Part shown: positions 38,909-51,592 of the stretch, one piece after another | How positions within the stretch are numbered: the stretch's first letter is position 1 | How the letters are laid out: each line of letters starts with the position of its first letter | Source: Daphnia pulex | Lineage: Eukaryota; Arthropoda; Branchiopoda; Diplostraca; Daphniidae | Assembly: GCF_021134715.1 (NCBI RefSeq) | Contig: NC_060028.1 | Location: 2,254,501 to 2,318,500, forward strand | Direction: 5' to 3' | Length of the DNA stretch: 64,000 bases | Made by a program: the position numbers and the translations under genes | The notes under the pieces: model-generated | Database searches by the model: none | What the model saw: the letters and a program-made list of their open reading frames with translations, nothing else | Told to the model about the DNA's origin: nothing

Positions 38909-39582
38909 CTAACGCAGTTCCTTGTCGAAGAGGAACACGCCCAGGCCATCGCCAACACGAACCAAATTGGTATGATGTTTGGCCAACTTGTTAATTGATT
39001 CCACCTGTTCCTTGAGGAAGTGCCCTTCCAAATAGTCGCATAGGTGAACATCGTTGTGCTTTGAACCCATTTTGTGCAAGTCCAACAACGACTGCACATA
39101 AACCAAAAATATAAATAAAATATGCATATTAGTACATTTAACTCTGTTATTGAGTTATTATTCAACATCAATCGAGAAAGAATTAGCTACCCGATTGACT
39201 TTCTTTTCCAAACCGAGAGCATATTCGATGGCAACCAGCGGGGAAGACCACTCCTGTTCGGCAGGAGCACCGACTTCGCTAAAGACGACACGTCCACCTC
39301 TAAGGTTCTGGTATTTGATCAGCTTCTGGCCGTGTTCATACTCTTCTTCGGCTATCTCCTTAAAATATTTTGAGAAACCGTTCAAGGCTATATCGTCGCG
39401 ATCATAAAACGCAGCCTAAAAATAAAAATTTGATTTTTCAAATTTAGAGAAAAATGTGAATATTATATTGACTTAATTACCATCGCCAAATATTGGTAGT
39501 AAGCATTAAGCTCGACGTTGATCTGCTTGTTGACAAGCGTTTCGGTCTCTTCTTGGTAGTTGTGACGACATTTACTCGCCAT
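38909..39582 (-). CDS. Ferritin heavy chain, cytosolic type (ferritin 2)
   Basis: Three exons: 39582-39481, 39415-39191 and 39091-38909, giving 169 residues. It has the same intron positions and the same exon 1 and 2 lengths as ferritin 1, so the pair arose by tandem duplication. Ferroxidase residues are kept (VELNAYYQY, EEEYEH, GLEKKVNR, LKEQVE) and there is no secretion signal. It has Cys residues near the start (SKCRHNY) not found in ferritin 1. No CAGUGN-loop hairpin was found between the ATG and the TATA box at 39794-39800, so it may be expressed independently of IRP control. Confidence 0.95.
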
Positions 39583-39793
39583 TGTATTTAAAAAAAAATA
39601 GGTTGGAAAAAAGATTTTAAAATATTACAGGTTGCTCTTAGGTCTGCTCCTCAATTGTTGACAATGCACGATGGATTGAAGTCTTCATGAACAACTTCCT
39701 TGCTTAAATATGATATCCAAATGCATCACAATGGAAGCCATTGAATCAGTGCTTCGGGCACAGGAAAGCAATAAACAATGAATTCGTTTGACG

Positions 39794-39800
39794 TTATATA
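39794..39800 (-). promoter_or_regulatory. TATA box of ferritin 2
   Basis: TATATAA on the minus strand, about 210 bp before the ATG at 39582. A start site near 39768 is expected. Confidence 0.5.
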
Positions 39801-40220
39801 GCTCAGGCGGTACTGATTATAATCACTTCAAATCAGTTTTTACGTCCATATAAACAAACATCAAAAGACCGTACTATCGACATTTAGACGCACTTAGACT
39901 CTTTGAATGTTTCTGATAGCGCAAAGTAGCCTATGTTCTTTTTTTTATAGCGCGCTTGTAATGTTTTCTATATCTTTTACAAAATAAATTGTAAAAGCTG
40001 TGCATTTGGGCATCACATCAGAGTTGAATGACTAAGCTTTTTTCAATAACATTTAGTATGATGCTACCCTTAAAACATTACAAGCTAGGAATCCAACCGC
40101 AAATCTGATCAAAAACTCTAAAATGGTCCCGAATAAATTATTACTAACCCAGGGAAATTTGACACGCATTTGTTTCTGGAAAACGTATGAAAAAATGAAA
40201 GTTTTCACGAAAACAAATAC

Positions 40221-40294
40221 CGCCCCTAGGTGGGCTCGAACCACCAGCCTTCCGGTTAACAGCCGAACGCGCTAGCCAATTGCGCCATAGAGGC
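40221..40294 (-). tRNA. tRNA-Asn (anticodon GTT)
   Basis: A 74-base cloverleaf on the minus strand. The acceptor stem GCCTCTA pairs with TAGGGGC (one G-T pair), with discriminator G. The D arm is GCGC...GCGC, the anticodon loop is CTGTTAA with anticodon GTT, and the T arm contains GGTTCGAGCC. No intron. All arms fold without mismatches that would disable it. Confidence 0.96.
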
Positions 40295-41077
40295 TTGTGG
40301 AAAAATTGAAAGTGAAAGTAAACAAATCGTAACTTAAGTTGATGAAGATATTCTGGCCTGATGAAATTCACATCGAGATGTGCACTCAACGATCAACGGT
40401 CAACATCTTCGCATCGCATCAAATAGTCCCGGGTTCGATTTCCTGTCATGTCTGTAATAACACTGTAACTGTGTCTGTAAAACTGCTGTGTGTCTTGAAT
40501 GCTATGAATGCTCTTCATCAATATACGGTCTTCAATAATAATATACGGGTCAATAATAAGTGATGCTTCAAGATATATATCTCACTTCTAAACTCACCTC
40601 GTTGCTATAAAGGACGTCTATCATAAGGATCGTAACCCATTAAACCCCGGTTTCTCGACATGCTGGTCACAATCTGAAGTTGTGTCCGTTAGACTTACGC
40701 TTAGCCCCTGACGATAGTCGACGGTTGCCGTTCACTCGGTAACACTAGACGGTCGAATTAAGGCCCAGTAGGCAGCCAATGAAGTAAGAGCGTGATCTCA
40801 AGTCAGATAACATTCCCAAAACCTTCCCTTTTGTTATAAATTTTTATAGTGATTATTATTTGGTAATTTACTATTCTATCTATTCTATTAACTTAAATAT
40901 GGTGGAGATGGAGTTTGAAATCGTTCTTCTTATTCACCAAATAGAAATGATTTATCTAAAAAATCAGAAACTGAAAATGCCAACCAATTTCCGCATAGTA
41001 GCTATACGATTCATTCATTATTTAGGTTTATTCCGCAGCCAAAAAAAATTGAATAACCATATTTCATGTTGCGATTT
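40295..41077. other. Intergenic spacer
   Basis: No gene recognised. Open frames at 40339-40563 and 40860-41084 have no family features. Confidence 0.4.
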
Positions 41078-42274
41078 TTACTGATGAACTTGCACTTGTT
41101 GTAGAGCTGGAATCGTTGCTGGTGCGATTGCTGGAGCCACTGCTGGAGCCGTTACCAAAACTTGTTGCGGTTGCGGTTGACTATGCTGGGTTATCTTGGG
41201 GACGTAGGATACTTGAAATGTTGGTAGCTGTTGCACATTCAATGACACCGGCTGATGTGCTGCTGGCTTGAAGTGACCCGATCGTTGTGGGTGCTGACTT
41301 CCAAAGTGTACCAACCTGAAATGAACCATGAAATAAAATGGCCAGTTAAAAAAATGTTAGCAGTATTATAATAAACGTAAATGCAATGCTACCTGTTGGC
41401 GACTGACAGTTGTTGTGGCGATATTATGCCTGCTATAATTACCGCAACAAAGGACATCCGACGCGCAAAGGATCAAAACGACTGAACTGATGGCAGCCAA
41501 TACGCTGACTGCCATCAGACTCCATTCCAAACCTACCCACGGCCCGCCTGTATAATCAAAACAAAATCAAAAACCAGAATTACGGTAATAATTCAAGAAG
41601 AAGTCTGTACTAATATAACATCTTTTGCATGGCTAAATTGATGAGTATTATATAAAAATTAAGTAATTAACATATATAAAATGCCACCTTACATGTTTTC
41701 CCGTATTCTGAGTTCTCGCAACCGGGGAGAACGTCCATAGAAGCCGCCATTCCGGACAGAGTAGCGGAGACGATGGAAGCGCCCAATGCAAACGCCGACA
41801 CTAGGATGGTCGTCGTTAACCTAATATGTTATATCAAATCGATAATCACAATTTGATTGACAAAGTATAATGCGTTGAAGTACAATAATATTAAATAGCA
41901 GTTTTTCCATCATACCGCCATTTTCTCTGTTTGGAACTGCTGGCAGCCATTCCGAATGAGCCAGCCATGAAGTAGGAAACACCTGCCCAGATTCCGAAGC
42001 CGATTTCGTCAAAGCCGTAAGGGATGTAAGAGTCCAGAAAATAGAGATCACCAAGGCGGCTAACTATGCACTCATCATTATGATTGACAAACCGATGGAT
42101 AGACGAATTAATTTTTTTTTTAGCTCTTATTAAGTGTGAAAATTCACGTTTGATATTTAGTACTACGCAATATATATACCTGAATGAAGATGGACGCAAG
42201 ACCCAAAGGCACATTGATCTTGCAGGTATAGCGTTAAAGATTTTGTTGTTTTTCGATTCCTTTGGGGAAAACAT
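41078..42274 (-). CDS. Small multi-span membrane protein with Pro/Gln-rich tail
   Basis: Model with five exons: 42274-42180, 42059-41916, 41820-41693, 41547-41393 and 41293-41078, giving 245 residues. Exons 2-4 carry hydrophobic spans: GFGIWAGVSYFMAGSFGMAA, TTTILVSAFALGASIVSATL and LMAVSVLAAISSVVLILCA. A short loop with CENSEYGKTC precedes the last span. The tail is Pro/Gln/Ala-rich and ends PALQQVQVHQ. The pattern EIGFGIWAG followed by a second helix is common in four-span proteins of arthropods, but I cannot name the family. The 5' end is uncertain. An alternative frame across exons 1-2 encodes a better first span (LGLASIFIQ then LAALVIS), and reaching the exon 2 frame needs an acceptor four bases further in. 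Exon 5 also uses a second AG. Confidence 0.55.
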
Positions 42275-42805
42275 GACGTGGATCGTGATATTTAATTAGC
42301 TTATCGATGGATGTTTGTGAGCAATTTGAGCAATTGCGTATCATGGAACGTAATATGACGAAATTAAGAACTATGTCCGTTTGAGTTTTCTGAGTTTACA
42401 AAATTGTAAATTTATTTTAATCGATCTCTATCGCAAGTACAACGACTAAGTAAAGTTTAGTAAACGTCAGCATCCGAAGATTATATTTGATTTTGATTTC
42501 GTGTTGATTTCAGAAACAAAAATATTGTTGCAAATTTTAAAATAATACAGTATGTATAGAAGTCCATAACAGCAGTGTATGTGTGTGTGAGTAAAACAAT
42601 ATCTAAATCAACACTCAATACCGGTAAATTTCCCAAAGTTTATAAGATGAAGTAAAATTCCAGCATACGTCAAAATTAAATTCAAAAATAATAACATTAA
42701 AAAGAACTTTACTAATGAACACTATATAACACCGACATCAACCTGCATTTTCAAATGCAAATAACTGATAACAAATGACTAATAACACGTCAAACAATTA
42801 CTAAT

Positions 42806-45800
42806 TTAAATAATTGCCTTAATTAAGGCAACTTGCAATTCATTATTGGGTCCATGTCGAGAGAAACTTGATAGGAGGCGTTTAGGGGCCACATCTGGAA
42901 GTACGGTCCTTCCTTTTGTAGTTTTGATCTTGTTTCGTTTGGCAGCTTGCTCACGCATCATCGTAACGTAGGCAGTGGGATTCGCAGCCTACATAATAAA
43001 CCATAAATGAATTTCACAGCACAATTATTAACTTTCAGACATATAAGTTACCTGCAAAATTCTCCAGGGATGAACCAAGACAGGCGTCGATTTGAGAGTT
43101 TCAAGAGCGGAACGCCGCGATTGTTCGTGAAGAAGCGTCTCCCGTAAGTGTTCATAATCACGTTGCAAGTTGTTCGATTGGTACACTTTCTGGCACAAGG
43201 CTTTTTTCTCTTGCCTTATAGAAAAGAGAACATTATTAAAATCTTCCGTCATGATTATTTTAATAAGACAGCCTTTTACTCCTTAATTTCTAATTCAGCG
43301 CGAAGTAAAGTCAATTCCGTTTCCAGTCGTTTGGTGACTGCAGCCTGTTCTTGCATTTTCCATCCTTGATCTCTCAGTTGCATTTTGGTTTCTTCCAATT
43401 GGTCGCGTTGAACAGAAAAACGCTGTTCGATGTTTCCATTCGAATTTTTCTCCTGCAAAGAATTAAATTTTTTTTTACTATTTAATAAATTGAATTTTTG
43501 TAATGTTTTTACTTACCGCCTGAATCTGAAGTTCGGCTTCCCTCAAACTGTTATTCACTTGCTGCAACATCAACTGCAATTTTTGCAATTGTTTTTCTTG
43601 TTTCAAAGCCTGCGTTCGTCCCTCATTATCTGCCTTTTTCAGATCTTCCACGTTAGTTTTAAATGTAACTAAATCCCTTTCAAGTTGCTGTCTCACTAAA
43701 CATTCAAGGATAGGTATTTGTAGCAAATTCTATTTAATTAATTTTAATTTTACTGCATTTACCTCGCTTTCCGTGCATCAGCAAAGCCTCCTTACTCGAC
43801 AGTTCCTCTTTGAGTTTTTCAACCATGAAAGTTAACGTTTTAATTCTTTTATCTTGTTCATAATTTTCTTCCTATAATGACATTCAATATAGAAGCCTTA
43901 TTCTTGTCAAACGCATTCAGAAAAAAATATAAATGTGAGCTCTTACTTTAATTTTTGCAAGTTCATAATCCAGCGACGATTTGATGTGACTGGCATTCTC
44001 TTCGGCCGATTGAAGTTGTAGAATTTGTTTCTCAAGGATCGAACGATTTTCCACTAACAGTATGTATTCCCTCTCCTTGGCGCTCAACTTATCCACCGAC
44101 TCTTGAAATGATTTACGCACAGATTCCTTTTCAATCATTAATCTTGGGCGAAAATAAGAATTAATTGAATTGAATCAGAAAAAAGATAAGTCTCCGCTTT
44201 TACCGGATGTTTTCTCTTTCAATCTCGGACAACTTCAAACGCATTTTAGATCCTTTGCTATCGTCCTCTCGAACGAGTTGTTCCAGTCGTCTGATTGTCT
44301 CCTGTTGAACTATCCACACTTCACTTTGCTTCTCCCGGGCAACTATGGTCGGTTGAAATTATTATAATTTGCGAACAATAGTATAATTAAATTTTATTTT
44401 ATTATACTGAGATGTTCGTGCAATTGCACGTGAAGTTGTCGATTTTCTCGCATGATCTTGTCGTTGCCCTGTCGATCTTCAGTGGCAGCGTACCGCACTT
44501 GATACAGTTCCTTGTCTAGTTTGTCGAGCTGCGTTTCCAACAGCTCTCTCTCCGTGTCGGCTTTGAGGCACTCTCTTTCGTAATGTTCGATCCTTGCCAG
44601 CGCAGACTTGTTGTACGTTTCCAAATTGTTGATCTCCTTCGTTCGTTCTTGAATTAGGTTATGAGTCAACTATGAAATATAAACAACCAGAACAATTCAA
44701 TTAGAAAATGGAAATGGTGAAAATCTTTTTGAATAAGGCGACTGATACTTTTAACTGATCATTCAACTGAGCATTTTCTTCGTCCATTCCGGCTAACATT
44801 TTCTTGGCCGAGTCCAATTCGCGAATTAATTGGTCACATCGAGCCGAAAGAGCCGAAGTCCCCTGAACCAACTTTTGGTGTTCTGCCTGAAAGGATAAAA
44901 TTCAAATTAATTTTTATTTACAAGACACTTTAGATTTATAGGTGATCTTATACCTCTAGATCGTCTTGACTAGTTTTCAAAGCTGAATTTTCTGTTTGAC
45001 ATTTTTCCAATTCACTGCCAAGTTCAGCTATTTCCGCTTCTCTGAGATCCGATTCGTGGCGAATGGCATCGCGTTGCTGTCGAACTACTGCGCTCGCTTT
45101 GACTTCGGCTTCCAGCTCTTCTCTCAGGGCCTATATAAAAGTAACACGTAATATTTTTTCAAATAAAAAATGACTGATTAATAATTGTCTGAATCACCTA
45201 CCAGTAATTCCTGTTGCAAATGAACCAGCCGCAAATCCAGTCGTCTCTTGTCAACGGTGGCGTCCTGAAGTTCCGTCTGGAGCAAAATGAATTGCTGCGA
45301 GTACGTTTGATTTTCGCCGGCCAGTTTCTCATTGTCGATCGTCAATTGCTTCTTGAGGACAATCAGCTGCTGCAGAGTCAGCCCTTCGTCACGTCTTAGC
45401 ACCTCCTCTTCTTCCACCAATTTCTGGAGTTTGCTCACTTCCGCTTCCAGCTGGGCGATCGTTTGCTTCGATTGCTCCTCCCGCAGTTTGGATACTTCCA
45501 GCAAACGTCGGGTGACTTCAATTTCCTAATCAATCAAATCAATTCATTTATAAAATCAACAAAATCTCTGATATTGATATATTACCTTTGACATGGCTTG
45601 CATGGCTTCGTCATCTTCGTTGGACTCGGAGTCGTTGGTTTCGTCAATGTTTTTCCTCATGATGTCGACGGAGGAAGTCACATCCACTTGCTTCTTTCTC
45701 TGCAGCTCTTTAGTGTATGCCGACTTGACCTTCTGCATAACACGCGAGAACGTTTCCTGTATCCGGGCCGCGTCACTTAACGGCGTGTCGGCAGCAGCAT

Positions 45801-46064
45801 TATTGCTGAGACTGGGATCCGCCCCAGACTCGCTCTCGGCCATCACCTGTACATGTAATCAGGTGGAAAAAAAAAGTTGAGTTCACACGCCAAAGTGCGA
45901 CTGGCCACACACACACACACCACGCCTCCAACGATCAATGCGAGAAAGATGCATTAGTGCTGTATGGGGTTGAAAAATAAATGTGGTACCTTATTTTCTG
46001 GGTTCACTTCACCCTGCTGCTGCTGCTGCTGCTGCTGCTGGGGTTTTTGATGTTCTTCCGCCAT
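42806..46064 (-). CDS. CFAP58: CFAP58-like coiled-coil protein (CCDC147 family)
   Basis: Thirteen exons: 46064-45990, 45846-45586, 45525-45202, 45130-44954, 44886-44749, 44669-44408, 44342-44204, 44142-43947, 43871-43763, 43695-43517, 43452-43280, 43214-43052 and 42988-42806, giving 792 residues. Nearly the whole protein is coiled coil. Near the end TPVLVHPWRIL followed by NPTAY matches the characteristic CFAP58 segment with NPLNVHRWRKLE and NAYE. Vertebrate CFAP58 is about 870 residues, so this one is somewhat shorter. The family acts in cilia and flagella, mainly in the sperm axoneme. The first exon encodes nine consecutive Gln from a CAG repeat. Exon 2 begins GTG-ATG, so its ATG at 45843 could serve as an alternative start for a transcript lacking exon 1. 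Phases agree throughout. Confidence 0.82.
46014..46040 (-). repeat. (CAG)9 microsatellite coding for polyglutamine
   Basis: Nine uninterrupted CTG units on the plus strand (CAG on the coding strand) inside the first exon of the CFAP58-like gene. Length variation between individuals is likely. Confidence 0.95.
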
Positions 46065-46460
46065 TCTTAACGACTTCCACTGAAAACATAAACGCACTGT
46101 CAAGAGACAAAAAAGTTGGACCTTGTTGGTTTGGTTGCCAGGAAACGGACACACACAAAAGTCAAAGAAGAGTTCCAACTTTTACACGAATGAAAAAAGA
46201 TCGATTCCTATACAGAGAATATCGTAACTTTTTCATATAATAATAAAAGGGGGAATATCATTTACAATTAATTTTTAATTTTTTTTTAAATAATAAATAT
46301 TAATCGAGAAAACACACCTATAAGAAAATCAATAAAAATCAGCTACCACCATAGGAAAATTTATAGTTCAACTGTAGACGGAAGAGGTCCTTTCGGAATC
46401 TGATTATATAAGTATTTACCCTCGATAGGATAAAAAAAAGGTAATAACAAAATATAGAAA
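46065..46460. other. Spacer between the peptidase 3' end and CFAP58-like 5' end
   Basis: Contains the 5' leader and promoter of the CFAP58-like gene and the 3' flank of the M13 peptidase gene. Both are on the minus strand. No other feature seen. Confidence 0.5.
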
Positions 46461-49400
46461 TCAGCGCCAAAGGAGGCATTTATTTAATCGATTCATTGGT
46501 GAATCTGGAGGACAGTTAAACTCTCGGACAAAATCTTCGGAATTGGAAAGTGTTCCGATAACTCGGTAACGGCTGGGACTATGCGGATCGTTCATGACCT
46601 GGTTCAAGAGTTTCTCTGGAGTATCGGCGCTGCAGTGAGTATTGGCGAAGGTGATGAAAAAGATTTGCTCCGAGGTGAATTGCTCTAGTCCAGGTAAAGG
46701 TGGCTCGACTCCGTTGGCTGCAACATAGTTGCGGTAGGCCACGTACGCTTCTCGTATCCCTCCATAGTCGGCCATATTTTCTCCTAACGTTGTAATGCCG
46801 TTTAACTGTTTAAAAACAAAATAATAATTTACTACCGCAATTTTGATACAGTATAATAATGGGTTCAGAAACTGGTTTTCTTACGCGCGTCCCGTTCAAA
46901 ACGGTGAATTCATTGTACTTCTGAATAAAACATTGCGCTCTTGAAAGATATTGCTGTAACGTATTTTCGGTCCACCACTGAACTGTATTACCATATTTAT
47001 CGTTTTGGCGGCCTGAAAATATATACATTAATGTAAAATACAATTATCACAAAATTAAAAATAAAAGTTTAAAAATCAAGCTTAACTTAATACAAAAAAA
47101 TAAGCGGGTCTTTCAAAAATTGAAAATGATTTGCGTCTTATTGTTTTTTGTTTTTTTTAAATCAGATTTTTTGGCTTTTAGCGCAGTTAAAATTGATCTA
47201 AACTTTATTATACCTTTGTCATCAAAGCCGTGAGTTATTTCATGTCCAATAACAACTCCAATCCCACCATAATTCATCGCGCTGGTTTTTATATTGTCCA
47301 TGTACCGGAAAAGTGTTAAGTGAGGAGTTATTGATTTAATAAAAGAACTTTTACGATTTTCTATGCTTACGCCGATCTTCCGTTCAATCCAAAATATGGT
47401 GGCTGCAATATTCCCGCTGGAAAACCTATATGCGCATATACATAAAATAATTAAGTACACCTTTTTTAAAAAAACTTTACTCTAAAAAGAAAATATTTAA
47501 TTTGCGTACTTATAGAATTATATTTCGGGGCATAGAAAGCGTTTACGATGGAAGGAAAAGTGATCCATCTAGGGGGAAAAAAAAATAAGATCGACAAATT
47601 AAAACGAATCCCTGCGCATCACACAATTATAATGATATAATATCCAATTAACCAGTTTATACCTAGTGCGGTTTGTTTTGCGTCGCAGACTCCGAAGTCC
47701 GTCTCGAGTAAGTCTGACATTCACGTTTTGGATGTTCTTAAAATGGTCGTTGATAGATATTTCAAGCTAAAGTTAAAATTTAAATTAGTTAGAAAAAACA
47801 CAAAAAGTACTATTGTAGATAGATAGGATAGGGAGACTTACCCCATCGTAATAATATGCTTCCAATTCACTTTTTTTTGTAATCCAATCGGGATAGCCGA
47901 CTAGTTCAATCATAGCGTCAACCTTCTCTTTGGCGATGGCTTTCGTTGCGTCATCCATCCAATCGGCTTCGGTAATTAATGTCACAAACGTCGCTTTCAG
48001 GTATGTAATCATCTGTTTCACCTGAATTATTTGTTATGAATAAGTATAAATTTTTCTGCGAATCTTCTCGCATTTTTTTTAAAATTATTATTAGGCTATT
48101 CTTAATAATTATGCACTTAACGTGCTAGACTATATACCGGCCGTGTTGGATCAAATCCATATAAATGTAAGTGTGGTGCTCACCTGCGTTTTTATATTTG
48201 CTTGAAAATGTTGTTCTATGTATTTCGCACCGACAGCAAAACCTAACACGCTGTTGATCTGGTTAGCGCAGCTATTCGATCTTGTTTGGCCAAGGATAAT
48301 AAAATTAAGTCATTTTTTTAGCGGCAATATGTACAATGGACATTGTTTAGGACTGTTACTTACCGAGTGTCTGATTGCGCATTGCCGTAAAGAGCTTTAG
48401 AGAAGCTGATGGCCAGGCTATTCATTTTACTGTTTGTTTCTGGTGATAACAGTCTTACTAAGCGCCACATGATGTAGTTAGCTGAAATTTTCCAAGATGT
48501 AAGTTCAGAAAATGTATTTTACTGTCATTAAACTCGTTAAGTAAAATTTGGCGATCATTATTACCTACTACACGCGTTGATTTTCTATCCAGTATAGCAA
48601 ACAGATTTTGTAAATATTCTTTCTCTACGACGATAATGCGCTCGTTGGTAGAAATGCTGACATTAACTGTCGAATAAATCTGATTAATGTATTCAAACCA
48701 GTCCATCTGACGTCATGAAAGAGAATTTCAATATACTGAGAGAATCGGAGACAAGTTGCAACCAGATGTTATAATGTACTAGCCTATACCTGAGCTTGAT
48801 GCGTTCTACTAGAAAATCCATTTGTCCAACTTTGAATTTCTGTTAAGAGCATAGGATTATACATGCGAGAGCTGTCCCGCCTTGCCTCTGCACGAGTAAC
48901 TATCTGTATAGAAAAATGTGATTAATATTTTTAAATCAATGGAATCCCGCCCAAATCAAAAAATACTTTAGCGAGTTCAATTTCAAATTGTAATAAATCT
49001 TGGACATCTGAATCGATTTGCTCGTCGGTAGCACCTCCACTTCCTAGTGCATCTCGAATGGCTTTAGCAGATCCAGAAACATAAGCAAAATAAGCCGCTA
49101 TGATTTTAGGATGATCTCCAGGGTTCAACAAGATGTTAAGCGGTAAACTCAGTGATCCTTGGTCAATCTTCAACAAATAAAATCGGAATAAAATGCGACG
49201 TACCATCGTCAGAAATCTATAAATCATAAGACATATTTTTTTTTTTGTCGTTGTGTGTCTGGCTTACGTAAATAGAGCTCCGTTCGGTGTCGTAGTTGTC
49301 CATATCGTTGTACACAGAGATGAAATAGGAAATGCGATACGATGTGCGAAGTGAAGCTGTAACGGCCTTCCAGTCAAAATGTATTTCCTCGTTGAAACTT

Positions 49401-50217
49401 TTTGTCATCGGCCAGCCACCATAGTTTTCTAAAACGTCAATCAGTGGCTTCAACCCTAAATTCTGTATCGCACCTTAATAACACACAGAAAAATAGTCAG
49501 CCTATATGCAATTCAGGGTCACGAAAACAAATAATGATTTTTACGAGTATTCATGCAGGCCTTGTACATAACTCGCGCACTATTTAATGGCCTTGGGTCT
49601 CTGGCGTCAACGTTTTGCTCCAGTATAACTTTTCATAAAAAATTACGTAATTTCAATTAATTTTGGGGGGATTTATTCGAGCGGGAAATGTCCTTACTTT
49701 TCAAATCGTTTATTAGTCGATCTCGTAGTATATCGATTTGACTCCAACGAGATTTCGACTGTGGGATTGGGTTTTTCTTTATCCAGCCGCCGCATGCATA
49801 TTGGTAGAAATCTTGGCACGGATCAACGTTCAAGTCCATAGCCTCAATTAATGACAAAGCAGCTTCATTAAATCCTACATACAAGGAACATTTTCGCATT
49901 AACATCAAATCCTCGATCCATTCTTTCAATGGGCGTTCAACTCATCTTGAAAAAAATAACGTTTCCGTATAAATGTTTATAATCTTATAATACAGCATTT
50001 ATAGCTGTACTGTCTTAATAATTTTACCTCCCATCGTCAAAGATGAATGATCCGCAGTGGGATTACCGGTCACAATGTAAATCAGAAAACTGAAAATTTC
50101 GACGAAACGGGAAAGCCAAAATCTATTCGATCTGTACAAGAATGTTTTTTAATCCAAAAGATTTCTAAACGCACTAAAAAAATTTTGGAGTGATTACTCT
50201 TACCTAAGGTTGACCAT
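46461..50217 (-). CDS. Neprilysin-like M13 zinc metallopeptidase
   Basis: Seventeen exons: 50217-50204, 50131-50028, 49922-49698, 49628-49545, 49473-49268, 49167-48967, 48903-48790, 48706-48565, 48481-48364, 48271-48184, 48021-47842, 47766-47663, 47568-47510, 47425-47371, 47281-47214, 47012-46885 and 46805-46461, giving 744 residues, a typical family length. A signal-anchor or signal peptide lies at about 10-30 ([14 protein letters not shown]). [13 protein letters not shown] marks the start of the ectodomain. Zinc ligands and catalytic Glu are in HEITH (about 578-582) and GENMAD (Glu about 639). [11 protein letters not shown] and [12 protein letters not shown] are also conserved, and the C-terminus has the usual Cys-x-x-Trp near the end. 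The enzyme should cleave peptides outside the cell. Two acceptors (exons 3 and 6) were chosen over nearer AGs because only they preserve the family frame. Confidence 0.92.
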
Positions 50218-51592
50218 TTTACCGGAATACAGCAAATCAAAATGTTTAATCACAAAATAATCAAATATTCACTCGACGACAAATCGAAAACTAATTGATG
50301 TTGTAGAGTTACGTTAATCTTTGAATTGATCCTTTTATCTGATCTAACTGGTGAGACGTAACTGATGCGTTCATCGGGATTACTGTGAATTTAAAGGTGC
50401 GGTCCGGCTTTTCATGAATTCAGGGGATCACTGATTTTTCAATAATTTCCTGCCTCCATGTATTGAAAATGAAATTGGGCAAACTTTTGACCTCATCGGA
50501 CCTCAATTCATTCGTGTTGGCAGACACAATTGATTTCTAAAAAAGGATGTGCGTGCTGTGATGGACATTTATTCCTAATTCCATAGGTATAATGTCATTC
50601 AAGGCCATTTACCGTTTGCTCGTCCGTTCTATAGGCTTGATCTCATTGTATTTAACGTCCCTATAAATAACAATTTTAAAAAAAATAATGAATGAAGTGG
50701 GGAATTCGGACAATGTATCAATAGCTCGTGAACGAATTGATGATTTGCGAATAAAAACTTTCATGTGAAAAATTTACTTCTAAGAGAAAGTCAAATAATT
50801 AAATTATTGGTATTCGCAAGAATAAACTCGTTGCTTTTTCTTTACATAATAAAAAATTATTTATAAATTTGTATATTTTCCGCAGTGATTTAGAAGAAAA
50901 AAAGAGGAAGGCGTTTTTCTTTTTCAAAATTTTTTTTTAAATATTACGGCAGTTGTCCGAAGTCCAATTCGGCAATTCTCCAGTCACGCAGCACCGCAGT
51001 GTAAGCTACGTTGCTGATGCCGCTATGTTACTATTCATCGCATTTTAATCATGCCAAAAAAAAAATAAAAATAAAAAAATAACATTAAAATAAAAATATT
51101 TTAAAACATAATATGTATATTTTGTTTTAGTAGAATTTTAATGTTTGCACCTTGTGCTGGCAACGCTCACCGAAACAGACCTCATGAACACTACGACGTA
51201 AATTTGTTAGTCGGCCATTAAATCGAATACTAGATTATTTTTGGAAGTTTCAGCCATCGTGCTGCCCGGCAAATTTGTCGTTAGAAATCTTATCCGATCA
51301 CTTTGTTTGCGCCCATTTTGTCTGGCAAGGGAGTTACTAAATACTCCTTTGCTAATTTGCCCCTTTGCCGTTAACTCTCTATTAATAAAACCCAACTTTC
51401 CAACTGAACTATTATTTGCAATAGTTCATTTTATTATTACATTAAGATGGAAGGTGCCTTTTGATAAGATGAATCCTTTGCTTGAATCACGTTGTTTCTA
51501 CTCCCCTCGTGGAGATAGCTCTGCGTCTCTCTCTAGTTTGATTAGTATTAGTAGTTTTTTGTTGTTTAATTCACCAACTTTCATTTTCCAAA
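50218..51592. promoter_or_regulatory. Divergent promoter region of the peptidase and RNF10 genes
   Basis: The two genes start head to head 1.4 kb apart. On the peptidase side the minus strand has AGATAAAAGG near 50340-50330, which combines a GATA site with a weak TATA-like box. The rest is AT-rich with no gene seen. The RNF10 side has no clear TATA box. Confidence 0.4.
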
